From [Phialemoniopsis] sp. UDSM-2020 (lineage: Eukaryota > Ascomycota > Sordariomycetes > Thyridiales > Thyridiaceae): a stretch of DNA of 64,000 bases. The stretch is taken from assembly GCA_018873225.1 (NCBI GenBank), contig JAEILZ010000009.1, positions 983,501 through 1,047,500 of the forward strand, in the 5' to 3' direction. The notes beneath the pieces were generated by a model. The model ran no database searches and was not told the origin of the DNA. It saw nothing but the letters and a program-made list of their open reading frames with translations. The translations under genes and the position numbers were made by a program. Positions 22,151 through 33,764 of the stretch are shown one piece after another (position 1 is the stretch's first letter; the number at the start of each line of letters is the position of its first letter).

Positions 22151-23836
22151 ATGGCAACCGAGATCTACCCATCCATCGCGCAGTGCGCGCTAGTCGCTGC
22201 CGCCTTCAAGATTCTCCTGTTCCCAGCTTAGTAGGTGCTCTCCGGACCTCCTCCCTTGTCTCCCGGAGCTTTCATAAGGCTAACCATCTCGCAGCAAGTC
22301 GACCGACTTTGAAGTCCACCGCAACTGGCTCGCCATCACGCACAGTCTGCCCCTGTGGGAGTGGTACTACGAAAAGACCTCAGAATGGACTCTCGACTAC
22401 CCTCCGTTTTTCGCCTACTTTGAGTGGGTGATGTCCCAGGTCGCAAAGCTGGCCGACCCATCCATGCTGCGAGTCTTCAACCTGGAATATGATAGCTGGC
22501 AGACTGTGTACTTTCAGAGATCTACGGTCATTGTTACGGAGTTGGTTCTGGTCTATGCTCTTCAGTCGTATGTCCTGCCTTTTTCTAGCTTGCAGTGGCT
22601 TTTCGGGACTGACATGTGGATATAGCTTCGTCGACTCGTCCCATGGGATTTCGAAGCGGGCCGCACAGGCTGCAGCTATCTCGATTCTCTTGTCTCCGGG
22701 ACTTTTGATCATTGATCACATCCACTTCCAGTACAATGGCTTTCTCTACGGCATCCTGATCGCATCGCTGGTCCTGGCCAAGAAGAGGTCGGGCTTCCTC
22801 TGGAGCGGGTTGGTCTTTGCTGCCCTCTTGTGCCTGAAGCATATCTATGCATACCTGGCTCCCGCATATGTTGTCTTCCTGCTCCGCGCCTACTGCCTGT
22901 CCCCCAAGTCGATCTTCAAGATCCAGTTCCTCAACTGTATCAAGTTGGGCAGTGGCATCGCGGCTATCCTAGGTGTCGCGTTCGGGCCCTTCGCGCTCAA
23001 GAACCAAATTCCCCAGATCTTGAGCAGACTGTTCCCCTTTTCGCGCGGCCTTTGCCACGCCTACTGGGCACCCAATGTGTGGGCCATGTACTCTTTCATG
23101 GATCGAGTTCTCATCTACGGTACGTACCACGATTTGTTTGCTGAGCTGCCAAGAACAAAGACTGACCTTTCTAGTCGCCCCGAGGCTTGGACTAGCAGTC
23201 AAGGCCGAGGCTTTGAAGAGTGTCACTCGTGGCCTCGTCGGCGACACGGCGTTCGCTGTTCTCCCGGACATCAGCCCGAGGGTGTGCTTCGTTCTCACCC
23301 TGCTGTTCCAGATCATTCCGCTCGTGAAGCTCTTCATCCAGCCGACGTGGGACACCTTCATTGGCGCAGTCACCCTGTGCGGGTATGCCTCGTTCTTGTT
23401 CGGGTGGCACGTCCACGAAAAGGCAATCCTGATTGTCATCATTCCTTTCAGCCTCATTGCCCTCAAGGATCGTAGGCATCTCAGCGCCTTCCGACCCCTG
23501 GCAGTGTCGGGCCATGTTTCCTTGTTCCCGCTGCTGTTCACGCCGGCAGAGTATCCCATCAAGGTGGTATATACCATCTTCTGGCTGATCTTGTTCCTGC
23601 TGGTGTTTGACCGGTTGGCGCCGGCCTCAAGCGCGGCCCGCTTCTTCCTCTTTGACCGCTTCAGCACGCTGTACATTGCTATCAGCATCCCCCTGATTCT
23701 CTACTGCTCGCTGCTGCACCAGATCATCTTTGGCAAGAGCTACGAGTTCCTCCCGCTCATGTTCACAAGCTCCTACTCGGCCATTGGCGTTGTGGGAAGC
23801 TGGTTGGGTTTCTTGGTGGTTTATTTCACGTCTTAG
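22151..23836 (+). CDS. ALG8: ALG8 alpha-1,3-glucosyltransferase
   Basis: Four exons: 22151-22230, 22295-22567, 22626-23119 and 23175-23836, giving 502 residues, the usual length for the family. ALG8 adds the second glucose to the dolichol-linked Glc1Man9GlcNAc2 oligosaccharide in the ER membrane (GT57, dolichyl-phosphate-glucose donor). Signature stretches include [16 protein letters not shown] (joined across intron 1), [27 protein letters not shown], and the luminal [10 protein letters not shown] motif near the C-terminal third. About ten or more hydrophobic helices are visible. The start at 22151 gives the expected short N-terminal helix; an ATG at 22143 is out of frame. The YKSTDFEV and DSSHG regions distinguish it from ALG6, though both belong to the same superfamily. 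Confidence 0.95.
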
Positions 23837-24180
23837 ACTGGTAGACAAAAGGATTATACCCAGGGTAGATTTCTATGAATTGAACAAGAATGACATATCG
23901 ATCAGTGTAGGTCAGATCTTTGTAGAAAGGTTATCCCACTACCTAAAGCAGGGTGCTCAAGTCTCTTCGGATTTCTTGATGTCACCGTCACGAATCGGTA
24001 TACAAGATGCCATTCTCGTCAATTGTGAGAATTATTATGCCTTGAGTCTACTCATGACTGTGAGCCACTCATTCCATGCAAAGCCATTTAAAGATAAAAA
24101 CAGCCGCATCACGCCCGACCTTCTACGATGATAAAAACAGCAAAGCCAGCCGGACAGAAAGAGAAAGAAGAAAAAACCTC
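23837..24180. other. Spacer between ALG8 and duplicated region
   Basis: ALG8 3' flank up to about 24060. It then enters the duplicated module that also lies at 3123-3290 (CATTCCATGCAAAGCC, TTTAAAGATAAAAAC, CTACGATGATAAAAAC). No gene. Confidence 0.6.
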
Positions 24181-24489
24181 TCACGAGGTCTTCTCCTTCT
24201 TTATCGTCATCGTCGTCGTCGTCGTCGCTGTTGCCGCAGCCGGCTCCTCCTCTTCCTGCTCCTTCTTCTCGTCCTCCTTCTTCTCGTCCTCCTTCTTCTC
24301 GTCCTCCTTCTTCTCGTCCTCCTTCTTCTCGTCCTCCTTCTTCTCGTCCTCGGTCCGAGGACCCACAGTGACGCCGCCGGGCAGGACTGTTTATAAGCAG
24401 TCAGTAAATTATAGAGAGTTCCGTTCTTGAAGTCCTTCTGAAGCGTACCGTGACCTTCGGCGAGGCGAGTGCCGCGAGTTAACTCGGAG
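24181..24489 (-). pseudogene. 3' relic of the RGG/hexapeptide gene (copy C)
   Basis: Only the last part of the gene remains. An upstream piece encodes ELTRGTRLAEGH and ends at a GTACGC donor. After the intron an exon from 24386 to 24181 encodes LPGGVTVGPRTEDEKKE, then six DEKKE units, Gln/Glu and Ala stretches and a short Thr run ending IKKEKTS. This matches the C-terminal layout of the intact gene at 3582-4721, including intron position. Upstream, similarity stops at a copy of the TTCCACGATGATAAAAAC module near 24491. The RGG tract, core and hexapeptide repeats are missing, so I call it a truncated copy. Confidence 0.6.
24259..24352 (-). repeat. 15-bp minisatellite encoding DEKKE
   Basis: About six units of plus-strand CTCCTTCTTCTCGTC, nearly perfect, encode DEKKE in the relic gene copy C. 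Its purity implies recent expansion by slippage. Confidence 0.9.
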
Positions 24490-24620
24490 CTTCCACGATG
24501 ATAAAAACACCAGATCCAGCAGAACGACCGGGTTTCGAAAAGAGTAGAAGGCTAATTAGACTCAAACGTCCTGAGCCGACTTTTCACGAACGGTTAGACC
24601 GGAGAACAGGGCAGGACCTC

Positions 24621-24651
24621 TCACGAGGTCTCCTCCTTCTTAATCGTCGTT

Positions 24652-24698
<47 letters not shown>

Positions 24699-25060
24699 GG
24701 CCGCGGCCGCCTTCTCTTCCTCCTCTTCCTCCTTCTTCAGCGTCGCCGCCGCCGCCGCCGCCGCCACTGCGGCGTCGAACTCTGCTTGGCCCGCGGCCTC
24801 CGCCGCCATTGCCGCCGTCTCTGCCTCCTTCTCTTCTTCTTCTTCTTCGTTCTTCTCCTCCTCGGTCCCAGGGGGGACGGTGATGTCGCCGGGAAGAACT
24901 TTTTTCCCCGTTGAGAGTCAGTTATTTACATACTTTTGACGGAGATAGAAACGATACGTACGGTGGCCCTTCCAGACGAGTGCCGCGAGGCAAGTCGGAG
25001 CGGGGAGGGCAGTGAAGTCACCCGAGAAGACGCTGCCGCGCGAGGCCCTCCGCCGCGCTG
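24621..25060 (-). pseudogene. Truncated relic of the RGG/hexapeptide gene (copy B)
   Basis: An exon from 24898 to 24621 encodes LPGDITVPPGTEEEKNE, then acidic, Ala-rich and Glu/Lys segments and a long Thr run ending IKKEETS. This is the same order as the intact gene. Upstream, past a GTACGT donor near 24961, DNA encoding SDLPRGTRLEG is preserved. Further up is a remnant matching VFAGDFTVP of the core (here VFSGDFT), but it lies in a different frame, and the hexapeptide block between them is deleted. The frameshift and missing RGG domain mark it as a pseudogene. The 25.1-25.4 kb sequence upstream still resembles the promoter of the intact gene. Confidence 0.6.
24645..24690 (-). repeat. GTC trinucleotide run (poly-Thr)
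   Basis: About 13 GTC units on the plus strand encode the Thr run in relic copy B. The intact gene has a shorter equivalent near 3603-3630. Confidence 0.9.
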
Positions 25061-26994
25061 CCGCTTCTTTTGACCCCGGCGCTATCAGAGTTAGATTTGA
25101 TTGATACAACAAAGACAAGTAGAAATGCCACCGGCAATTTACACTCTCTCGCGCCGGCTGCTGCGCCGGTTAGCTTTCGGACGACTTGAGGTGTGCAAGG
25201 GCGAAGGACAAGCGAGTATAGGTAGTGGGACAATCCTCGACAGAACGCATAATGTAACGAGAGTAGAAACATCGGTCCTCGATGTTCATGTGGTGTAGAA
25301 TCGGGAAGTAAGGACGGATGACATGAAGGAGCGAAGTGGCTATGTATACTCGAAATAAGATGCGGGTGTCTGTGTGATAAAGTTGGAACGCCGACGCGAG
25401 CAGGTGTGCAGCCCTGAAGGCCAACTTACTTGTTCGGTAATAGATGCTGATATCAGTAAGTCAGTTTGAAGAACAGAAAAGGAGGGAGTAAGGTATGCTT
25501 ACGTTAAAACGTGACCTTTCACATCCAAGGGACGATGTGAAGACAGGGCTGTCACCGTGAATCAGTCTGGTATATCTCACAATTTCGTCAGTCATAGGAC
25601 GGGTTCATCTACTCACGAGGTGGCTGTTCTTTTAGTGATAAATAAAAACTCTCCCGATAGGCGTCGCTATGAACATAGAATAGTAAGCTCGAGTCCTCAT
25701 AGCTTTGCGGGCAACTCGGAACCAGATGAAGTGGTGATGCTTGCCCTTTTCTTGAACCATGAGAAGAGGAAGTGAGAAGAATAAGGGGGAGAGGTGAGGG
25801 CGGGAGGAGTGAGGGGGGAGAATCTCTTGGATCTACCTAGATCTTCTCGTGCCAGAGGCCTAAATCCCAGCACGCTGTGGTTGCCTGGCGACTCGTCTGA
25901 AAAAAGGAAACCATGGGAAGACACATCGCGGTTTCTGAAGGACTTTGTTGCTAGGGTAGGTGGTGCTAGGAAGAGACACCTCTGAGATCAAGAAGTGACA
26001 TGCCTTGGCCGTCCTTACTCACAGCAAGAGGGCACATACGGGAAGGTGGCGACACGATCTATTCAGGGGTTTACATCTGATATACCAATCCATTAAATCG
26101 AAGAAGGTATATGCACACCGAAAAGTACAAAGACAAGTCCATAAATACTATAGGTACACGTGAGCACATACGGACGGACGACATGAAAAAACACCTGCTG
26201 TGGATATATGTTCCAGGTAGGTATCTAGGTCTAAACATGCGTACTTACCCACTTGTAGTTCGCGTGATGCCTGTAGGATTTAACATTCTGTAGCACGGAA
26301 TGCACGGTACCTATGTTAGCATTACAGTCATGATACACGCTTTTGAGGGCGAGAGTCGGAAAACGAGAGCTTTAGAAAGATGCAATGACGTGCCAAAATT
26401 CGAAGCATAGACTGCGACTTTTCTTCAGGCTGACTAAACGCTAAAAAGTACCTACTCAACCACATAAACCCTGGCTACTTTTGTGGTAGGAGGCCGTTCC
26501 GGGGCACTTGGGCTATCACATTCAACGTGTTCTGAGAAAGACCATTTAAAAGACCTCAAATCTAGCACATACAAAAAGCCATTTGATTAATTGAGAACGA
26601 CCCAATGGCTGCGAAGTATGCCATGGATGACGGCACAGCGAGACCCTGGCATACGAGCACATTGCGACCACTTGTTTGGAGAAGCTTGTCCCACTACCTG
26701 ATGCACTCGACGAGAATGAGCTTGCCGGAAGCGATCCACCGGATAAGGTACATTGGCCGATGCTAGGGGTTCTCAAACGGTCATGCATTTCAGGCAGCTG
26801 GGCTGAAGACGTGCGATTTCGTATCTCATATTTCGTTACAGCTGTAAACTCGTCTGTGGGATCATCCGCGTCCACATAACGGTGATTTGAAGATGTGTAG
26901 TGTAAAGTAGTTTAGTTCGTTGGGAGGTTGTCTCCGCCAAATGAAAACCCCTTTATTCTCGTTCCTCCCAAAGGGAAGATGGAGGTGGAGCGCG

Positions 26995-27100
26995 GCGCCT
27001 CCTCCCCTCTGGAGAAAGCTGGTCACAAACGAGGCGCAGCCCTTCGAGAAAGACCAGAAGATGCACGGGAAGGCTTCTAGAAGATGATTGTGGCGGTGTA
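26995..27100. repeat. Dispersed duplication block (partner 10970-11120)
   Basis: Relative of 10970-11120 in the same orientation, sharing GGCGCC, AACGAGGCGCAGC, GATGCACGGGAA and GCTTCTAGAAGA in order. Here it lies upstream of the block matching 9.0-9.8 kb, the reverse of the order in copy 1. Confidence 0.7.
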
Positions 27101-27739
27101 CGCTGGTGATCATAGGATGGCGGCCCAGGTTAAGTCTATCTCGTTGATCGACTTGCGAGGCGAAGCAGATGCAGGCTTTAGACGCGCTGGTAGGCGACGT
27201 CCGTTCTGTGGATAGACAAGATCCTGTGCTGTTTTTTTGTTTGCCCACCAGGTATACATGTACATACATACTCCGTACAGTAATGTAATTAGGGCCACAC
27301 ACCCACACCACACTTTCACCACCTGCAAATGTTTTACCCTCCGGAATCAGTCGGTAACAGGAAAGCAGGGAGACATGCCCGCACACAAGACAAGTATGTA
27401 CTCCGTACTTTAGGGGTGGCTCCAGTGCTTGGATGCCACTCCTCCGTCCACAGGGCCGGCTACAAATGTAGGGCGACCAATGTGGTATGTACTTCGTCGA
27501 ACACACTGCAATGTGTATTGTGTAATGTCTTTGCATGCGAGAATAACAGGGAATAGAAACTTGTTAAAGTCCTTCCACAACAGTCGGTTCGCTTGTCTGT
27601 TCTTTACCTTCTTTAACCGAATCTTCGTCCTATTTGAGGCTACCAGCCAGACAAGTGAGAACGCAAACATCAACCATGGTCTACGGGCAAACTGAGAAGG
27701 GCGAGATATGAAAATGTATAGTCAGCAGGTAAGTGAAAG

Positions 27740-28445
27740 CGAAGAATGGAGCCGGAGCCAATGCAAGCTTCAGGAAATGAATAGGTCCATTTAAGCACTT
27801 GTACGTATGCAGCAGTAGATTGCGGTGTGCTGCTTTCCCCAAGGTCAACAGTATGTGGTCCAATACGGCTCTTTTGCCGACAGCGGGGTGCAGCATGATC
27901 ACCCCCAATAGCAGCGTTATTTTGAAATGTGAACAGCAGCGGCAGCCTTGTAGGGTCGCAGAGAACAGGTACTCTAGTTGACGAGAGCGCTACGCAAGGG
28001 GTGGATGAAGCTACCTTGTACCCGGGCATCAACCGTCTTGATGGATCTGCCTGTCGACTGATTCAAGGTTGACTTTTGAACATTGGATCAACCCGCCACC
28101 TGATATCTGCCTAACAACATCGAAGCTCCATCCTCACGCTCAGTGGTATCCAAGAAATAAAGATGTGGAAATGGCATTGGAAGTAAGGTATAACTCCATC
28201 AAAGGAAGGTGTGTCTCCAGAGACGGATTCATTAACCTAGAAAGAAAACGGCACCACAATAATGGCATGTTCAGCATGGTCAAGTGGAGTATGTCTTCAC
28301 TAACGCGACCCGCGCGGGAGAGAATTCCTATTTTCCAACGCTTCTCGAGATGAGTTCATTCGGAACGTTGGGGCCTCTTTTTTTTCTTCTTGCCATGCTG
28401 TTTTCTTTTCAAGGCAGTGGACCCCTGAAAGTCTCTGTTCTCAAC
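27740..28445. repeat. Dispersed duplication block (partner 9020-9760)
   Basis: Two sub-blocks (27750-27885 and 28270-28445) correspond to 9040-9200 and 9560-9760. The intervening ~390 bp also keeps its approximate length but is poorly conserved. Confidence 0.75.
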
Positions 28446-30070
28446 ACTAGCTCTAATAAGTGAAGTGGATTTATGAATGTGGGCAAACGTCCACACGACG
28501 CCACTTTTTTGATGGCAGCCCGGCGGGGAACCGGCCGAAAAGGGCTGTTCGTTAAGAGGAAGAGGCTTTGTTTTTCTCTTCATACAGTAATTCATTCGGA
28601 CCCGAGTTCAGTGCTATCATATATTCTTGCATGCTCGTACCGATTCGTCACCTGGTCCGTGAACAAAAAGTCACGATACTTTTCTCAGACTGGGGAAGAG
28701 GTTCCTGGATTGACATACTAGGTGCTTTCAACACTGGGCGTAGAGCCATGTTGTTCAAATTAAGATTCTATGATGCCAGTGGATCGCACGACTCAAGTAG
28801 CAGAGCATCTAGGGCCAAACTATTACCTACAAAAATGCATCACTTTGCCGCGTCTCGGTTGTGGTGATGTGACGTTTGCCATTCATTTCCATTGCTGGTC
28901 AAGATTGCAAATTACGCATGACAACAGTCATTGTCTCTCAACACCCGGCGTCTCCGTCTTGTCGTCTCTATCAGTCAGCATTTCAACTGGGGCATTGCTG
29001 GACCGCAGCTGTCTAACATGGTCGCTCCAATGAGCGTTCAGTGATGCACAGTGATATATGGAGAAGAAACCCAGCAAGAACAAAAGCTATCACCCTTTAG
29101 TGCTCAAGGACGACTTAGTGTATCTCTATTGGGCAAAGTCGAGCTTGCCCGGCTGGGCATGGCTGATAGCGCCCCCGGGAAATAACAGCTTAAGCTGGTG
29201 CTCGGGAGACACTGAGTCTCCTTGGACACACATTGAATGGCGGTCGTGTTGTAGTGCACGGCGCGCATGCAAACGCTGACGCGGCTTCCTGTGTGGCTGA
29301 CAAGGGTTGATTCTACCGTTAATCACGGCGTCCGCACGAGCAGGGCTGATATCATCAGCCACACGGCGAGCGCCGGGACCAACCGAGTATGCCTCGACAA
29401 GAGTTGTCAGTTGACCCTATCGAGCCAGTTAAGCCAGGTGAGAAGAGTCTCTTGGAGACAGGATCAACGAATGGGAAGTTTCAGTTATGCCGGAACCCCC
29501 ATCTGCTAAACATCCCAACAGGGGCGACTTTGCGATAGGTACATACAAAGGTACTTGACCCCTGGCCCGTTCGAGTGGGGGACGGCTCAGAAAGGGGGAC
29601 GAGCTTCGACTGAGGTCGACCGGACAAGGGTTAGCGAGGAGGAGACGTTTGCCGTTCTGGCACCAAGCACGCGCTTGGCCTCGAGATGGGGTAGGCATGC
29701 GGCGCTTTTCAAGACTAATTCTCTTGGCCTACATCATTCATGCCAAGGGTACTGTTTAGTGTAATATTGATACACACACCCTGATGTTAAGGAGAGTGGT
29801 GGGAACGAGGGTTCAGGGACTGTGCACATTATCCGTATTCTCCCTGGACACTCACCGCATGCGCCAACCTACTCGGATATCGGCGCTGCCAGCACACGGA
29901 CACATTACTGTCACGTCCAAACTCCAATGCCTTAATCGAAGTGCATTAAGAGGTGCTGAGAGTCTCCGGCCCATGACAATTGGAGCAACGCACAGGCCGT
30001 AGGAATGCTCGACTGCACAAGGATGGGGACTTTTCTCATGTCATCAGCTTCAAAGGAGCGGCTACCAGGA

Positions 30071-30093
30071 AGAAAAGAAAAGAAAAGAAAAGA
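30071..30093. repeat. AAAAG microsatellite
   Basis: About four and a half pure AAAAG units in gene-poor DNA. Confidence 0.9.
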
Positions 30094-31676
30094 GGAGATG
30101 TATCCAAGCGCAAAGTCCTTGCTAACAGAGCGTGCGTGCTCTATCAAGAATAGGTGCTTGAATATATACTGCGTACACGCCATCGGCCACCAGGAACACA
30201 CGCTACGGTACGCAGTCTTTTTGACTGCAATCTGATCGCAATTTCTCTGCTAGGAGCTCAATTTGACCAAGCGGAAGAAAGAAGACGGTGGGCCACTTCG
30301 TGAGTGTTGAGCAGAACCAGGAGAGGTGCTCCCGGACTGAGCTGTTGAGCCGAGGAGAGCTATCTGCGAGACTTGACCCTCAAGAATGTGAAATGTAATG
30401 TTCCATGATCGACATTTGTCAAGCCTTGCGACACGAGATCCCCGCAGGGGGTGCTGGAATCTCCCAAGGCCAAAAGGGGAAGGCAGCCAAGCGAACGAAT
30501 GTCCTTGTGCGACCATCCCTCCCAGCTCTTGACCTGAAATCGGCCTGTGCAATTCGACCATTCCCAGGGCTGTGGACCCCAGGGCTGGAAGAGATCAACA
30601 CTGTAGAGACAGCCAAACTCCAAGAATAGATACACTTCTTTGTAGCTCGTGTCGATCTCATTATCCAGAAGCGCGACGAGGCACGTCCCGCGTGCCCCCT
30701 CTCCCACATCACTCTCCACGAGCAAATCTAACGATGGAGTACGGACCATTTACTTGTACGGAGGAGATAACATAACAATTGCTCGATGGAGGAGAGAACG
30801 GAAGAACCACCCAATGTGTCCCACAGCGCCAGTGACGCGGAATATTGAGAATCATATGCTCTCTGACAGGCATCACTGTGCGACCAAGTGATTGGCGAGT
30901 GAGTTTACATCCAGACCATGCCCCCACATAAAGGGGGCTGTCATCTGAACAGCAGCCGTTATTAATGAGCAGGGCGGAGAACTTCCGCAGAATGTCATTA
31001 TGGGTAAGGTCATTCAATATCTCGCCATCCAACTACTCGTTACTTGGCCTTCCCACTTCCACATCTGCTCCCAGGATACACTTGTGCTAACTTCCTCGAG
31101 AGCTACGCTCAAGATATCATCTTTCAGCTTGGCAGGACCCTGAAAACGATATAAGACGGGCAGCCTCGTATAGAGCATATTGGTGGGTGTGCATGTTTTC
31201 CCAAGATAAGTACTGGTCAAAGGTCTATAGCGACGCACACCATTGCGTCCTTTGTAACCGAAACCGCAAAAATTGGCTCCGAGAGTAGGTACAAGAAGAG
31301 AGATCATGAAGACCCCGAATTGATTGACACATCGATTGATAAGCAATCAAATCAGGGGGTCCATGTCAAATATCTGAAGGATTGAATCTCGGTCTAGTAT
31401 CAAAAGGGATCAGTTGTGCCTCTCCCCGAAGTACTGAAGACTGCAGCCAATCAGCAGTCACCTGCACTAGCTCGGTTGCCTAGGTACGTACCATCTACCC
31501 CGCCAAATGGACATCACTAAATCGAGCTCCCCCAAGCTCTCCAGAGTGAACGCGTCCTGCTCACTACCAAAGCCATCTTGAATCAAAAGACACCCCGCGT
31601 ACGATACACTCGGCAATTTAGAGAGATACAGCACAGCAACACATCTTCGGTCGGGATACGGCCTTCTTCTCGCAAG

Positions 31677-33403
31677 ATGGCGGAGTCAAGTACCGCTCTG
31701 CAGACCTTCTTCTCCTTGATGGAAGATCAAGGCGGGGTCATCGTCAAAGGTCCGTGATTCAAGCTTCATTTCGGACATAGTCTACCTTGCGGTGCTGAGG
31801 TGCCTCCTGTAAGATTCTTTGCTGACAAATCTTCGCTGCGCAGAGGCACCTAAGCTTGATCTCGAAGCCTACATCTCAAACTACAAAGGTTCGCATACCT
31901 CCGAACCCAGATCCTGTCTTTGACCCAAACTTAACGCGCTCGCTCTAGGACGAACTCGCTTCGACCGCCTCTTATTGATCGGCAAATGCTCCAAGGTTCT
32001 TTGTGTTGATGCTCTGAAGGCCGCCGTGCAAGAGGCAAAGAGTGGGAAGGATGTACAACGATACCGTGAAGCCTGGGATTGCCTCCGCGTGGCGGGCCCC
32101 AACGAACCCGAGGCACAGTTCGATGAGACATGGGTGAAAGAGACCATGCAAACAAATGCCATGGAGACCCAACGGCTTGAGACCGAACTCAAGGGTTACA
32201 AGAACAACCTTATCAAGGAGAGCATCCGGGTAGGTTCAAGCTATCATTGCGGCGGGAGCATCGCTAGCCGGGCGGAAGAGGCTGTGTCTTCACCTAGCAA
32301 CGGCGTGGTCTTCAAAGCGGTCATCGAATACCATAGCTAACTTATGGCCTCGACAGATGGGTAACGAGGACCTAGGAAGACACCTTGAAGCCACTGGCGA
32401 TCTCGTAGGGGCGGTCGAAGCCTACTCGCGAATGCGACCCGATATCAGCACCTCGAAGCATATAATCGATGTAGGAAAGCACCTGGTCAACCTGTCGGTC
32501 CAGAGGCGCGAGTGGAACCATGTCATAGCGAATGCCGCCAAGATTTCGGGCTTCCCGAACCCCGACGATGACAAGGTCGTTCAGCCGTACCTGCGGACCA
32601 TGCAAGGCATTGCGCTACTGGGCCAGAGTAAGTACCGCGAGGCTGCTTACAGCTTCCTCATGATCGAGGGCGCTGCGACTTCACAAGCAACTCAGAACGA
32701 CTTTGTGACCCCGAATGACGCGGCGGTCTACGGTGGACTACTGGCCCTTGCTACCATGGATCGGAGAGAACTCAAGGCCAGGGTGCTGGAAAAGTCCAAC
32801 TTCCGCGCTTTCTTGGAATTGGAGCCTCATATCCGAAGAGCAATCACCCAGTTCGTCAGCGGCAGATATTCGGCATGTCTCGAGATCCTGGAGTCGTATC
32901 GGGCCGACTACCTCTTGGACATCCACCTGCAGAAGCACATCCCAGCTCTCTATTCGCAGATCAGGAGCAAGTGCATTGTCCAGTACATTGTTCCTTTCTC
33001 TTGCGTCACGCTCGAGAGCATGAACGAGGCTTTTGCTCTCCCCGGCCAGTCTATCGAGCAGGAACTGGTGACCATGATCCAGAGCGGAGCTCTACAAGCC
33101 CGGATCGATAGTATTGACAAGGTCTGTAACGTGCCCTTTATTTCCATAGACTACGTAACCAAGTTTCTAACGCCTGATTAGCTAGTCACAACTACTACGA
33201 CCAACCCCAAGGCAGCTATGCAAGCTGCTGGCTTGAAGACGGCAAACAACTACGAGAAGGAGGCACTCGAGAGGATCCGACGGATGAGTATCTTGTCGGC
33301 CGATCTCGAGGTTAAGGGTCCTCGCAAGGGTCACTCTGCTTGGGAGAGGTCCGGCGGCGGGGCAGAGAGCTGGTATTCCCCGGATCAGGTGGAAATGGCT
33401 TAG
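31677..33403 (+). CDS. CSN1: COP9 signalosome subunit 1 (PCI protein)
   Basis: Five exons: 31677-31749, 31844-31888, 31949-32229, 32357-33121 and 33182-33403, giving 461 residues. Intron 1 has a less usual donor (GTCCGT). CSN1 is a scaffold subunit of the COP9 signalosome, which removes Nedd8 from cullins. The N-terminal part, with KEAPKLDLEAYISNYKGRTRFDRL, fits the CSN1/Rpn7 helical repeat region. A TPR-like stretch (LGRHLEATGDLVGAVEAYSRMRPD) follows. A PCI domain lies in roughly residues 280-405, with the winged-helix FALPGQSIEQELVTMIQSGALQARIDSIDK. The tail is Ser/Gly-rich. It is convergent with PRP18, 361 bp away. Rpn7 is the nearest alternative, but the Thr-rich linker after the PCI domain and overall length favour CSN1. 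Confidence 0.9.
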
Positions 33404-33764
33404 CCTCCGCAAGTGCAGCCGTACAACGATAGGGCTACGTCGAATGAATCAACGTAGGACGTGTCTCCACGGCAGCAGTGGAAAGTGCATTTAAGAGCGG
33501 CGTCGGCGTTAAAAGGAATTGGGTCAATTATGAGATAGAGCATCCATCACGAGACATGGTTACGGACTGAAGTCGGCATTAGCAAGTCTTGGCGACTGCA
33601 TGCATTGAAAGACTGTAGAGTACGGAATGGCTGAGCCGAGCGAGTTTGAGCATAGCAGCATTGTTCAATACAGCACTCAAACTAATACAGCAAGAGCACA
33701 CAAAATAAAACAAATCGGGTATCATTCTCGTAATCATTACAAAGTTGCTGATCTCCTGTAGGTA
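33404..33764. other. Convergent spacer CSN1/PRP18
   Basis: 361 bp of presumed 3' UTRs; A-rich around 33690-33715. No gene. Confidence 0.6.

Larger units (their letters stand above)
24063..26000. repeat. Segmental duplication, copy 2 (partner 3123-5900)
   Basis: A direct-orientation, degenerate counterpart of 3.1-5.9 kb. It has collinear blocks at 24071 (3' flank module), ~24900-24990 (3' intron of the RGG/hexapeptide gene), 25172 (promoter block), 25529 and 25883. A further piece of the promoter block (GTACAAAGACAAGT, then GACATGAA) recurs at 26126. Unlike copy 1 it carries only broken gene remnants. Confidence 0.75.
25119..31676. other. Gene-poor duplicated/accessory region
   Basis: 6.5 kb without a supportable gene. 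It carries decayed blocks related to 4.7-5.6 kb, 9.0-9.8 kb and 11.0 kb, plus an AAAAG microsatellite at 30071-30093. A 129-codon minus-strand frame at 30749-30360 has no recognisable motif and no joinable exons. The last ~300 bp before 31677 is the likely CSN1 promoter. Confidence 0.5.

Noticed and set aside
24645..24690. Regular GTC repeats considered as a CRISPR-like array or structured RNA
   Set aside because: Simple trinucleotide run encoding Thr; no spacers, and CRISPR arrays are not expected in a fungal nuclear genome.
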